DNA of 64,000 bases from Nicotiana tabacum (Eukaryota; Streptophyta; Magnoliopsida; Solanales; Solanaceae), in assembly GCF_000715075.1 (NCBI RefSeq), contig NC_134095.1, positions 66,221,990 through 66,285,989 on the forward strand. Direction: 5' to 3'. Both the position numbers and the translations under genes were made by a program. The notes beneath the pieces were generated by a model. The model was not told the origin of the DNA. It saw only the letters and a program-made list of their open reading frames with translations, and did not search any database. Below, in pieces: positions 36,501 through 44,754 of the stretch; positions within the stretch are counted from its first letter, which is position 1; the number at the start of each line of letters is the position of its first letter.

Positions 36501-37070
36501 CACTCCTGTTTTCAGTTGCTTGGTGATCTCCTCTTTAATCTTGTCACTGACCTCAGTTTTGAACTTTCGTTGTTTTTGTTGAACTGGAGGACAATCAGGA
36601 TGAATCGGCAATTTATGAACCACTAGATCAACACCTAGTCCCGGCATGTCATCATATGACCAAGCAAACACATCTTTGAATTCAAAAAGAAGTTGAATTA
36701 TCGCCTCTCGCGTTTTCTTGTCCGTGTGAATGCTTATCTTGGTCTCCCGGATTTCTTCCGGGGTTCCTAAATTTACCGGTTCAGTGTCATTCAGATTTGG
36801 CTTAGGTTTATTCTCGAAATATTCCAACTCTCGGTTTATCTCCCTAAAAGCCTCTTCCGCATCATATTCTGGTTCTAGGTTCATTAATTCGCAGTTAAAT
36901 AACTCATTGTGATCTGGGCGTGAAGTCCGCAAGCATATCATATTTAAAGCCGCATTATTAGGACTAAAAAGAAAGATAAAAGGAAAAATAATAAAAATCA
37001 GAACAACAGAAAGAATGGGAAAGCAATGATGATTTTTTTTTATTTTCTTTGGAAAGTTGGAAGACAACAA
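33510..37070 (-). CDS. pol: Element B pol: RT, RNase H, archaeal-type RNase H, integrase (open frame)
   Basis: Open frame of 1186 codons. RT about 150-370 with catalytic YVDD at 315-318; RT-linked RNase H about 450-545, in which the usual catalytic aspartates are not evident (VLEN, SRLD), as known for Tat elements; second, archaeal-type RNase H about 608-735 with D617, E655, D679, D729; integrase with zinc region (H-x-H ... CHQC, 834-877) and D907, D968, E1004; C-terminal domain to 1186. The first about 36 residues are hydrophobic because they translate the pyrimidine tract of an intron: the real exon probably starts at 36963 (PNNAAL), continuing from the G-patch frame. It makes cDNA and integrates it. 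It is the only intact coding block in the window. Confidence 0.95.
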   Translation of the reverse strand: MLSSNFPKKIKKNHHCFPILSVVLIFIIFPFIFLFSPNNAALNMICLRTSRPDHNELFNCELMNLEPEYDAEEAFREINRELEYFENKPKPNLNDTEPVNLGTPEEIRETKISIHTDKKTREAIIQLLFEFKDVFAWSYDDMPGLGVDLVVHKLPIHPDCPPVQQKQRKFKTEVSDKIKEEITKQLKTGVIRVVQYTTWLANVVPVPKKDGKTRVCVDCRDLNRASPKDNFPLPNIHILVDNCAKHEIQSFVDCYAGYHQVLMDEEDAEKTAFTTPWGTYCYRVMPFGLKNAGATYMRAMTAIFHDMMHQEIEVYVDDVIVKSRTQDNHIQDLRKFFERLRKYDLKLNPAKCAFGVPSGKLLGFIVSRRGIELDPTKIKSIRDLPPPRTKKDVMSLLGRLNYISRFIAQLTNTCEPIFKLLRKDAAIKWTVECQEAFDKVKEYLSNPPVLVPPEPGRPLFLYLTVLENSFGCVLGQHDVTGKKEQAIYYLSKKFTGYEAKYTLLERTCCALTWVAQKLRHYLQAHTTFLISRLDPLKYIFQKPMPTGRLAKWQILLTEFDIVYVTCTAMKAQALADHLAKNPVDEEYQPLDTYFPDEEVNTVEVISEEAHIWKMFFDGAVNAKGVGIGAILISPSGQHYPATARLRFFCPNNTAEYEACIMGMHMAIDQDVEDLLIMGDSDLIIRQAQGEWETRDVKLIPYRQHVEDLSKRFTSIEFRYIPRCHNELADALATLASMLPYPGNAHVDPLEIQIKERHGYCSVIEAGSNTQPWYHDIKRFLKMQEYPEHATGDQKRTIRRHASGFFLSGELLYKRTPDLNLLRCVDIEEARKIMHEVHAGVCGPHMNGYVLAKKILRAGYYWMTMEKDCFSFVRKCHQCHVHGDLIHAPPTELHPMSAPWPFVAWGMDVIGPIEPKASNGHRFILVAIDYFTKWVEAITLKSVAKKAVVDFVHSNLICRLGIPATIITDNAANLNSHLMGDVCEQFRITHRNSTPYRPKANGAVEAANKNIKKILRKTIQSSQQWHEQLPFALLGYRTTVRTSVGATPYLLVYGTEAVIPAEVEIPSLRIIVEAEIEDSEWVKTRLEQLTLIDEKQMAAVCHGQLYQRRMARAYNKKVRPRNFEVGQLVLRRILPHHEEAKGKFAPNWKGPYIVRKILPRGALYLGDIEGNDPDTAVNADAVKRYYV

Positions 37071-37173
37071 TGTTTACAACTAGGGATTCAAAACAACAAC
37101 AAAAAAAATAAAACGTTCAAGTTATGTCCTGGAGATAACTTGCGACACAGGAAAGGTGGCAGGACAGGTCTAC
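36964..37173 (-). other. Predicted intron between protease/G-patch and RT (element B)
   Basis: Sense donor GG|GTAG at 37174/37173; acceptor CTTTCTTTTTAG|T at 36964/36963 after a strong pyrimidine tract. Removal of 210 nt would delete the TAG that ends the G-patch frame (37170-37172, itself part of the donor) and join it to the pol frame in phase. Ogre elements are known to splice an intron at this place. Exact sites are inferred. Confidence 0.7.
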
Positions 37174-37805
37174 CCGGACTTCCGTCTAGTCGGGAATGGC
37201 GTGGCCTCCCAGTTTTGGAGTTTGGCATTTGGTCCCATGTACATCATCTCAGCAGTGCTTGCGCCTTCACCTGGTTGAACCATGTGGACCTCGTAGAGCA
37301 TCTCTCTCATCGCCCCACATATCTCCTTGATTTCCTCAGCTGTGAAGATCTCATCATCTTCTTCCTCAGCGTACCTTGGCCTGATGAAAGTTGCATATAA
37401 ATCCGGCAGCGGTTGAGGTAACTTCCAACCTTCATTTTTCCTTTTCTTTGCCCATTCTTCGTCTGCTGGAGTAGGTTTGAAACCTAGTCCAAAAGGTTTC
37501 TTGATGATTGGCAAAGTAATGGGTTCTGTTATTCCCTGAAGGGTTCGCCCAAGCCCCTTCCCCGGCCTAAATCCATGCCGGATCATCTCTTTGGCCACCA
37601 TAAACGAGGCGTTGGACAGGAAAGGCTGGGGGCAGGGTATTCCCTCTTCGTGCTGCTCTGCCAGTACAACCTCGAAAGCTTGATAGACCGTATGTTTGCT
37701 TCCTTTTCTTGGTTCAAGGTACGGGATGGATGGGTCCCGATAAATGGCATGCTCATCTTCCCCATGGACCACGATCTCTCGGTCTTCGTACTCGAACTTC
37801 ACCAT
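37170..37805 (-). pseudogene. Element B G-patch segment of the gag-pro polyprotein
   Basis: 211 codons from VKFEYEDREI to the predicted splice donor. Residues about 70-95 (MVAKEMIRHGFRPGKGLGRT) fit the G-patch pattern, a glycine-rich motif that in other proteins binds nucleic acid or activates DEAH helicases. An acidic stretch (YAEEEDDEIFTAEEIKEI) follows. It is in phase with the protease frame but separated from it by TGA (37830-37832) and TAG just before 37805. Element A keeps a trace of the same segment. The methionine is probably internal. Confidence 0.7.
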
Positions 37806-37829
37806 CTAGTGAAGAGTGGAAGGAACGGC

Positions 37830-38786
37830 TCATGCCGCATGGATCCAAGGTCTGCCAAGGAGAAAATTGTAGGATGTGTCCATGTCGATTACCTGGAAGG
37901 TTACTCGAAATTTGACTGGTCCTATGACCAACAACAGGTCTATTTCTCCCATGGTATCTCTCTTGATGCCGTCGAAAGCTCTTACGCAGACATTGTTGGG
38001 TCGGATTCTTCCTGTCCCAATTTCCATTCTTTGTAGCGTGGAGAGCGTGCAAATGTCAACACCTGATCCTCCATCCAACATTACCCGCTTGACATAGTAG
38101 TCTTCGCATTTAACTGTTAGATGCAAAGCCTTGTTGTGTGCTGCTCCTTCCGGGGGTAAATAATTCTTGCTGAAAGAGATTTGGTTGACGGCGAAGAATC
38201 TTTCTGTCATCCGCTCTAGTTGCTCTACCGAGGTTTCAACTGGTACATATGCTTCATTCAGGGTTTTCAGCAGGATCTTTTGATGCTCGGTTGACCTCAT
38301 CAATAATGACAGCATGGATACTTGCTTAGGGTACTTGCGCAGCTGATCTATCACTTCGTAATCCGGCATTTTCATTTGTTGGAAGAACACCTCCGCTTCT
38401 TCAACACTCACGGGCTTCTTTGGAGGGAAGCGCCTTTGTGTGGCGTTGTTCAGTTCTTGGGTATTTGAATACCTTCCAATGAAAGTATTTTCTGGAAGTT
38501 CTCCCATGACCTCTTTACCTTTGTACATCACCAAAGTCTTTTGATAATTCCACGGCACTGTGGACGGGTTGGTCATTGGCTTTTGTGGCACGCGTCCGAT
38601 AACCACTGGCTCATTCAGCCGAGGTGGTTGAATCGTCCCCCGGACCACATAGGCCCCTTTTGGCACGTACATAGGTTTTGTCTTTTTGATTCCGAAGTTC
38701 TGCGTCTTCTCAACTTGACCTCGTGGTATGTAAAGAACTCCACCTTTTGCTGGTACCACTTTCTTCTCCACCTTCTTCTCAAGCAC
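37830..38786 (-). pseudogene. Element B aspartic protease region
   Basis: 318 codons. The first half is a linker (PDYEVIDQLRKYPKQVSMLS ...). Active-site loop MLDGGSG about residue 238 (D-G-G) and the flap/end motif YNFLLGRPWIH at the C-terminus mark a retropepsin-like fold. It cuts the polyprotein in this family. It is in phase with the upstream gag tail but divided from it by one TAG (38805-38807), and from the G-patch part by two stops. These look like recent point mutations, because the frames on both sides stay open. Confidence 0.85.
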
Positions 38787-38804
38787 TTTATTTATAGCTT
38801 TGGC

Positions 38805-40558
38805 CTATTCCCCCTTTTCTGGTTTTTGGTTCGTTTCAGGCCTCTTTCCCGTGTCGACAATGGCAATTATGGCTTTCAGAGCAGGGTCGAACTCTTTGTC
38901 TTCACAAATCATTCCGATCAGCGGCCCATTATTGTGAGCGGGTAATAAATTGTTAGTCACATTTGGGATCTCTTCGTCCCTTAGCACTATTTTCCCCTGC
39001 TCTATCAAATTTTCGACCACTCTTTTCAATGACCAGCAGTTGTTTGTATCATGTCCCTCGGCCCCTGAATGATATGCGCATCTGACTCCGGCTTTGTAAG
39101 AAGGCGATGTTGGGTTTTGCCTTGTTTGAGGGATTGGTTGCAAGAAACCCAACTGGACCAGCTTTGGGAACAAAGTTGAGTATGGCTCACCGATGGGCGT
39201 GAAAGTCCGCCTTCTAGGTGGCTCCTGGGGGCGGTAGTTATTCTGCAGGGGTTGTGGGTTATAGTGGTTGCGGTAAGGAGGCTGATTTCTGGGAGGTGGA
39301 GCTGGGCCTCGGTTGGCTTGTTGTGGTGGATGGTTATAAGGTTGGGCATTCATGACCATATAAGGCTGATGAGCATATGCCAAATTTGAGTGGGGGTAAT
39401 AGTGTTGTGGGGCTCTTTCCGGAAAATGGGGCCTGGGATGACGATACTCCCTTGCTTCAGAGGCTGCCATAGTCGTTTCTTCCTTCTTCTTCCCCTTGTC
39501 GTTCTTCCGGACCCGCTTTGGACGGCCTGGGAGGTTGCCCTTATGGCTGCTTGACTCAGAATCCTACCTGTTTTCAAGCCATTTTCCACCATCTCTCCAA
39601 TCTTAATCGCTTCCGCGAATGGCTTACCCATGGCTGACATCATGTTTTGGAAATAGTCACACTCTTGAGCCTGGAGAAAGGTAGTGACCATTTCCACTTC
39701 ATCCATGGGAGGCTTCACTCTCGACGCCTGTTCACGCCACTTAATAGCATACTCTCTAAAGCTTTCCGAAGGCTTCTTCTTCAAATTCGACAGAGAGTTT
39801 CGGTCTGGCGCAATGTCGATGTTATACTGGAATTGTTTTACAAAATCTCTGGCGAGATCATCCCATATATGCCATCGGGACATTTCCTGATCCATATACC
39901 ATTCCGAAGCTATCCCTACTAGACTTTCCCCAAAATATGCCATTAGCAGTTCTTCTTTTCCGCCGGCTCCCCGCAATTGGTTGCAGTATTTCTTAAGATG
40001 CGCAATGGGGTCACCGTGCCCATCGTATTTCTCGAACTTGGGGGTCTTGAAACCCGTTGGCAGGTGCACGTGAGGGAACATGCACAGGTCGGCGTAAGAG
40101 ACGCTCTTTTGTCCGCTCAATCCTTGCATATTCTTCAAACTTTGTTCAAGGCTTCTCATTCTCTTGGCAATCTCATTTTGTTCTGCAATTCTGGGGTTCT
40201 GATCCTGCCCTGGTGCAAGCTCGCACTGAGGCGGTAGAGGATTAGTACTGGTAGCGAACCTAGTTGGTTCCATTGAGAACGATGGTGCTTGGAATGTAAA
40301 AGAGGATGAGTCAAAGCTTGGCTTGTACGTGGTGGGTTGTGCCGTAACCGGGCAAGGCGATGCAGTAAAGATGTTCATGCTTGCATCAGTGGATGACATT
40401 CGGGGATGAGGCTCAGAAGGCGATCCAGCAGAGAAGGCTGAGGTGGCTGGGTACCCAAATGGGGTAGCAGGATAGTTTATGGGGACATTAGAAGTCCCGG
40501 CTTGACCTGGAGAATAATTCAGGGAATCCGGGGACGACACTTGGCGGCTCTTTCCCAT
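38805..40558 (-). pseudogene. gag: Element B gag, one frameshift
   Basis: Starts MGKSRQVSSPDSL at 40558. A P/S/T-rich N-terminus precedes a coiled-coil stretch (IAKRMRSLEQSLKNMQ), then the Retrotrans_gag core (GDPIAHLKKYCNQLRG ... YFGESLVGIASEWY ... FREYAIKWREQASRV). Near 39490 a one-base shift moves the frame to 38805-39470: P/Q/N-rich linker and zinc-knuckle relative CAYHSGAEGHDTNNC (C-x2-H-x5-H-x4-C). Ends at an in-frame TAG before protease. Capsid/nucleocapsid role by family. Confidence 0.85.
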
Positions 40559-41325
40559 TATTCCAGTCGTCCAGCATTTCCAACATGCAGAGCCGTAGGA
40601 TTCTATTTTCTTCTACAGTCGCGGATTCAGGTGTGAGGACGGCTGAGATCGAGCTTTCCTCGGAAACAGGGATTGTTTACAATGGAATTTCTGAAGACAT
40701 TTCCACACTTCCTTTTGACCTGGTAAAATAAGTGTGAGTACTACTTCCGGCCCTAATAACAGGTAGTTGAACACTTCTCCTTGACCTCATGAAATATGAG
40801 TGTGAGGCCAGACTTTCACCAAACCAGCCGTCTTTTCAAAAACCCTGGAATACTCAATGACAAATGCACGGTTAATTTGTAGCAAATAACAGATAGTTAA
40901 TCTCACGTTGGGCATGATGCACCTATATAGTTATGTGGATTACTATATGTTTGCTACGAGAGCATGCGTCATTCCGGCATTTTTCCTCTTTATTAGTTTT
41001 TCCCCTTTTTATTATATTTTTCTTTTTCTTCTTTTTTTTTCGTTTTTCTTTTATGTTTTTTTTTATTTTGCAGTAAAAGAAATGCGACCGGATCCGATGA
41101 GGATTGCCTACGTATCACGATGCCTACGTGAATCAGATCATTACGTAGTTCGAAAAACACAGATGATCGTAAAAGAAACAACCTTTTTATTGTTGAAATG
41201 TTCTATTACAAACTACATTTTGCAAAAGAAAAAGCGAACTTTGAAAAATAAATCTAGATTCAAAATCGACTAAAAATCACCCTGATGGGAAAAACGAGCA
41301 GAAGATGCTAAGATACAGATTTGAC
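40559..41325 (-). other. Spacer between ORF1 and gag of element B
   Basis: About 770 bp with T-rich plus strand and no gene. It carries two-stem motif copy 4 (41105-41153). Being between two coding regions, it may hold signals for translating gag downstream of ORF1. Confidence 0.55.
41105..41153 (-). other. Two-stem RNA-like motif, copy 4 (between ORF1 and gag)
   Basis: Sense: TCGAACTACGT, TCTGATTC, hairpin CACG/CGTG, GATACGTAGGCA. Outer stem CTACGT/ACGTAG is perfect. The inner hairpin loop itself contains another TACGTAGGCA-like word. Confidence 0.6.
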
Positions 41326-43382
41326 CTATGAACGCATTATGGTTTTGAAAATTGGTGTCCGCGGGGCATCGTTCGGCCTCACCGCGGTCCTAGGCGTGAG
41401 ATCCCTCTCAAGTTGCTCCAGCTCATGCATAGTCTGCTTAACATAACCCATTACTGCCGAGAGGACGGTGATGCTGGACATGTTCTCACATCGTAGACAT
41501 CGTCTTGTGATGGCATGGGCAATGGCCTTGATCCTATCTCTGGTTTGCTTCTTCTCTACGAGTAGGCGTTTTATCTGATCGCTGCATATCTTGAAGACTT
41601 GAGCATCTTGTACATGTTGATGCTTCAGTCGCCGTACTTCCAACTTCATCTGGGCTATTGAGTCGTACCAGTATCCGCTCTCTATTTGGAAATCCTTGGC
41701 TTGATTAGCTGCTTTGATCTCAAGTGCAGCCATCTCTCTCTTTATTTTAGCAACAGTTTTCTCGTGGTCGCCTTCCAATTGATTCAGGTATCGACGATGC
41801 TTATCTGCTCTTGTATCCCACTGTGCTTTGAGCTCTGCTATGACGTTTTCAGATTTCTCCAAACCATCTTGCCATTCTCTGATCTCGCTTTTTAGCCTTT
41901 TTATCAGGTGCTCGTCTGATCGACGCCTTGGCTGTTTATCTGCATCCAACCTTATCTGTTTGATCTGGGCTCTGAGCATTTCATTTTCTTGAATTAACCT
42001 GTTCCGCTCTCCCAGATCGGTAGCAATTTGCACGTTGTGCTCGTATTTCATGCCTTCTACTTGTTGCTTTAACCTGCTGATTTCGGCACAATAGCCTCTT
42101 TCCTTTGCTAACCAATCCCAATGCCTTTGCGATGACTCGGTGAAATTCCGGATGTGGGGTTTCTTAGCTGGCCTTTCATGCTCAAGTTCCCTTTTGTACC
42201 ATGCAAGGTAACCTGGCGCCGTTTCTCCTTTGGCTCGATCCCGCACGCAAGTATCTGATTTCAAATATTGACCCTCATTCCAGATTTGGCGAATCTTTGC
42301 TTCTGGGAACTGTCCATTAGGACTTATCTCAACTGCTTGAGCGCTAAGATCTTCCTCACGAGGTACTGTCTGGCATCTTCCGAACTGTCTCAAAACTCGG
42401 CCGGGTGCGTAAGGTTGAATGCTCTTAAGCCCCATCAGCAAGAAATGAGTTTTAGCCGCCGACATATATAAGATCTCATCAACAGGCAACCATCCCAACG
42501 TCCATTGTATTTGGCTGGCAGTAAGAGCTTGAAAGAACGAGGTCCATGCCAGGACTCCTTTGGGCAAAATGATCTCTTTGGTTCTCGTGTAAGATTCTTC
42601 TATGCGGGTCTTTACCGGGGAACCATGGCTCAAAATCTCGGAATGATGGCAGAGGTGCTCGGTCATCCATATCTGTAGGAGCAAGTTACAACCTTCGAAG
42701 AAATTTCCCCCAGCTTTACAAGCTGTGAGAGCTCGAAAGATGTCGGATACCACCATAGGCGCGAGAGTACTGTCACTTTGTGTGAGTAAAGTGCTGACGA
42801 CCCCAGATATCTTCAAATCAATGTTTCCATCTTTCCTTGGAAATACCAGAAGGCCCAGGAATATTATCATGAACGCTACCCGTCTGTGCTTGTCCCACTT
42901 CTGACGAACTCCTTTGCTGCACAGTTTGTTGATTGGATTATTGAATCCCCCTCGTGACCGTACCTATCATATATGAAGCATGGAGTACAGAATCCGGCTG
43001 CTAGATCCGGGTTGTGGACTGTTCTAGGTATTTTTAATGAATCCAGGAACCGATGTACCGTGACGACTCTCGGGGCGACCAAGTATTTTTCCCTCAACGG
43101 AAGTTCAGTATTCCCGATGTATCCGGCCATTTCTTCCAAAGTCGGAGTGAGTTCAAAATCAGAGAAATGGAAAACATTGTGCGCCGGGTCCCAATAGGTA
43201 ACCAAAGCTCTTATGATATCTCCCCGAGGCTGGATTTCCAATAAACCCACAAGACCTTTCAGATATTTCTTAACCTCATTTTGTCCTTCAACACCTAGAT
43301 CATTCCACCATAGCCGTAACTTGACAGGGATTTTGGTCATTATTGAAAAATGTTCATTTCGCATCGTGCTCATCCTGCACAT
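41326..43382 (-). pseudogene. Element B ORF1: plant-mobile-domain-like plus coiled coil, one frameshift
   Basis: Two frames, 42876-43382 (168 codons) and 41326-42870 (514 codons), differ by one base near 42895; homology to element A ORF1 runs straight across. The N-terminal 400 residues contain LRLWWNDL, FSDFELTPTLEEMAGY and QALTASQIQWTLGWLP, a pattern like the plant mobile domain found in MAIN/MAIL proteins and in some transposons. The C-terminal about 230 residues are charged heptad-type coiled coil (EISRLKQQVEGM ... LEGDHEKTVAKIKREMAALE). The position before gag is diagnostic for Ogre. Function is unknown; RNA/chromatin association would be a guess. Confidence 0.8.
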
Positions 43383-43711
43383 TTATTAAGGTGATTTTAA
43401 CAAAACGAACTGACTCAAAATTTTTTTTTTTTACAGAGGGGATCGAGTTTTAAACACGGCCTTTAAACATTTCGGGGGCGAAGATTTTAAGGCTGTGTGG
43501 GTCTACTGGATAAAAATGCTAAACAAGACCCAAAGGTGGCTATTTATGCAAAGTCAGCCTTCCGGCGTCCCTTTCGGGAACATTCGGCTATTTATGACAA
43601 AACAATGTCACCCGATTTATTTACGACTCTTTAAAAATTTGACACATTTTTTTTTTATTTATTTATTGATTTTTGGCTATTTAGAAAAATGGGGTTGAAC
43701 CCGACGAGGGT

Positions 43712-43759
43712 TGCCTACGTATCTCACATCCGGTGAGAATCAAACCGGCGTAGTTCGGG
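43712..43759 (-). other. Two-stem RNA-like motif, copy 5 (leader)
   Basis: Sense: CCGAACTACGCCGG, TTTGATTC, hairpin CTCAC/GTGAG on the plus strand, GATACGTAGGCA. Outer stem CTACG/CGTAG. Confidence 0.6.
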
Positions 43760-44407
43760 CTATCGTGAATAGAGAAAATCAAATAAACCTAGAAATCAAG
43801 AATATGTACTTTTATTATATTTGAAAAGAGATAAAGATTAAAGAAACTATTTATTTTTTTATTTTATTTTTTTAGGAAAAATTTGGACTATTAGTCTGAA
43901 TTCATAAAAGGGGTAATACGAAAGAAACAACACATTTTTTTTGAATTATGAATTTTCCCTTTTTTTTTTACTTTTAAAATTAATACCTTTTCTCTCTTTT
44001 TTTTTGATTTTGAAAGTGATAAAAGAAAATTTTTATATTAATTTTTTTTAACTTTCAATAAAAAGACAATTTTTTTTTTTAAGAAAAATTCCGGCGAGGT
44101 TTTGATACTACTTGGACGTTGGTTTTATTTTCCAAAATAAGTAATTATCTCCCCTACGCTGCTATTTTTCTTTTTTTTTAGGAACCGGTCGACATGCGGA
44201 ACCGAAGCAAATAAATGCACAACACAGATAGGAATGCAGCATGATGGTCTTTTCATTTCAGGTTGCCTGTCCTAGACGGACCCAACCCCTGTGTTGAGTC
44301 CCCTAAGTCAAATGCAACATGATGCAAATAAGCGTTCCTACTAGGGATCCGGCATGAAGTCAAGTTATTCTAGGTTCGTAACCTGGGTATTTGTTCTAGA
44401 CTGTGTA

Positions 44408-44426
44408 CCCGAGCGGACAACTCGAG
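44408..44426 (-). other. Leader hairpin with CGGACAA loop (element B)
   Basis: Plus strand CGAG, CGGACAA, CTCG. The loop is identical to element A (14031-14053) while the stem differs at a base pair (T-A in A, C-G in B). Shorter stem than in A. Confidence 0.45.
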
Positions 44427-44704
44427 TCGAGGAGGGGCTACGTACCGGGGACCCGCGAGATCGTCCGGCTTTGTAACTTGTCCGACCTCTTTCTTATTTC
44501 AGGTATTGACACTAACAGAATAGGGAGTCTCGACCAGCGAGCTTCTCCCCGGAGGTAAGAAGAGAAGGGTTTCGGCACAATTTATATACAGTGCAGATAA
44601 TATCAAAGCGGTAAAAACAACATTTGGCACATTATGCAAAAACATGTAATAAAGATCAGATAATAAAGCCAAATATAACAATTATTCTAAGCTCGAATTC
44701 TTGA

Positions 44705-44750
44705 ACCCTGAACCAGTGGTTCTGGGTTTACATCCCCAGCAGAGTCGCCA
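44705..44750 (-). other. PBS of element B with extended tRNA-Arg-like sequence
   Basis: The core PBS is 44733-44750 (minus strand TGGCGACTCTGCTGGGGA), 4 nt from the LTR. Upstream on the plus strand, 44705-44732 continues to resemble the 3' half of a plant tRNA-Arg: an anticodon-arm-like AACCAG, then TTCTGGG with a T-arm that pairs with CCCAG. From memory of the tRNA, about 36 of 40 positions agree, with the mismatches near the T-loop adenosine. There is no 5' half, so it is not a tRNA gene. Confidence 0.7.
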
Positions 44751-44754
44751 GAGC

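Larger units (their letters stand above)
43383..44732 (-). other. 5' leader of element B
   Basis: About 1.35 kb between PBS and ORF1. No gene. Low-complexity T runs on the plus strand (43850-44200), two-stem motif copy 5 (43712-43759) and the CGGACAA hairpin (44408-44426). Confidence 0.6.

Noticed and set aside
36078..36626. 182-codon plus-strand frame
   Set aside because: Antisense shadow of the RT domain of element B pol.
41105..41153. Hammerhead ribozyme, because of CTGATTC followed by a hairpin
   Set aside because: The CTGANGA and GAAA core words are absent; the arrangement of stems does not fit.
44705..44750. A tRNA-Arg gene or pseudogene
   Set aside because: Only the 3' half resembles a tRNA and its position next to the LTR identifies it as a primer binding site.
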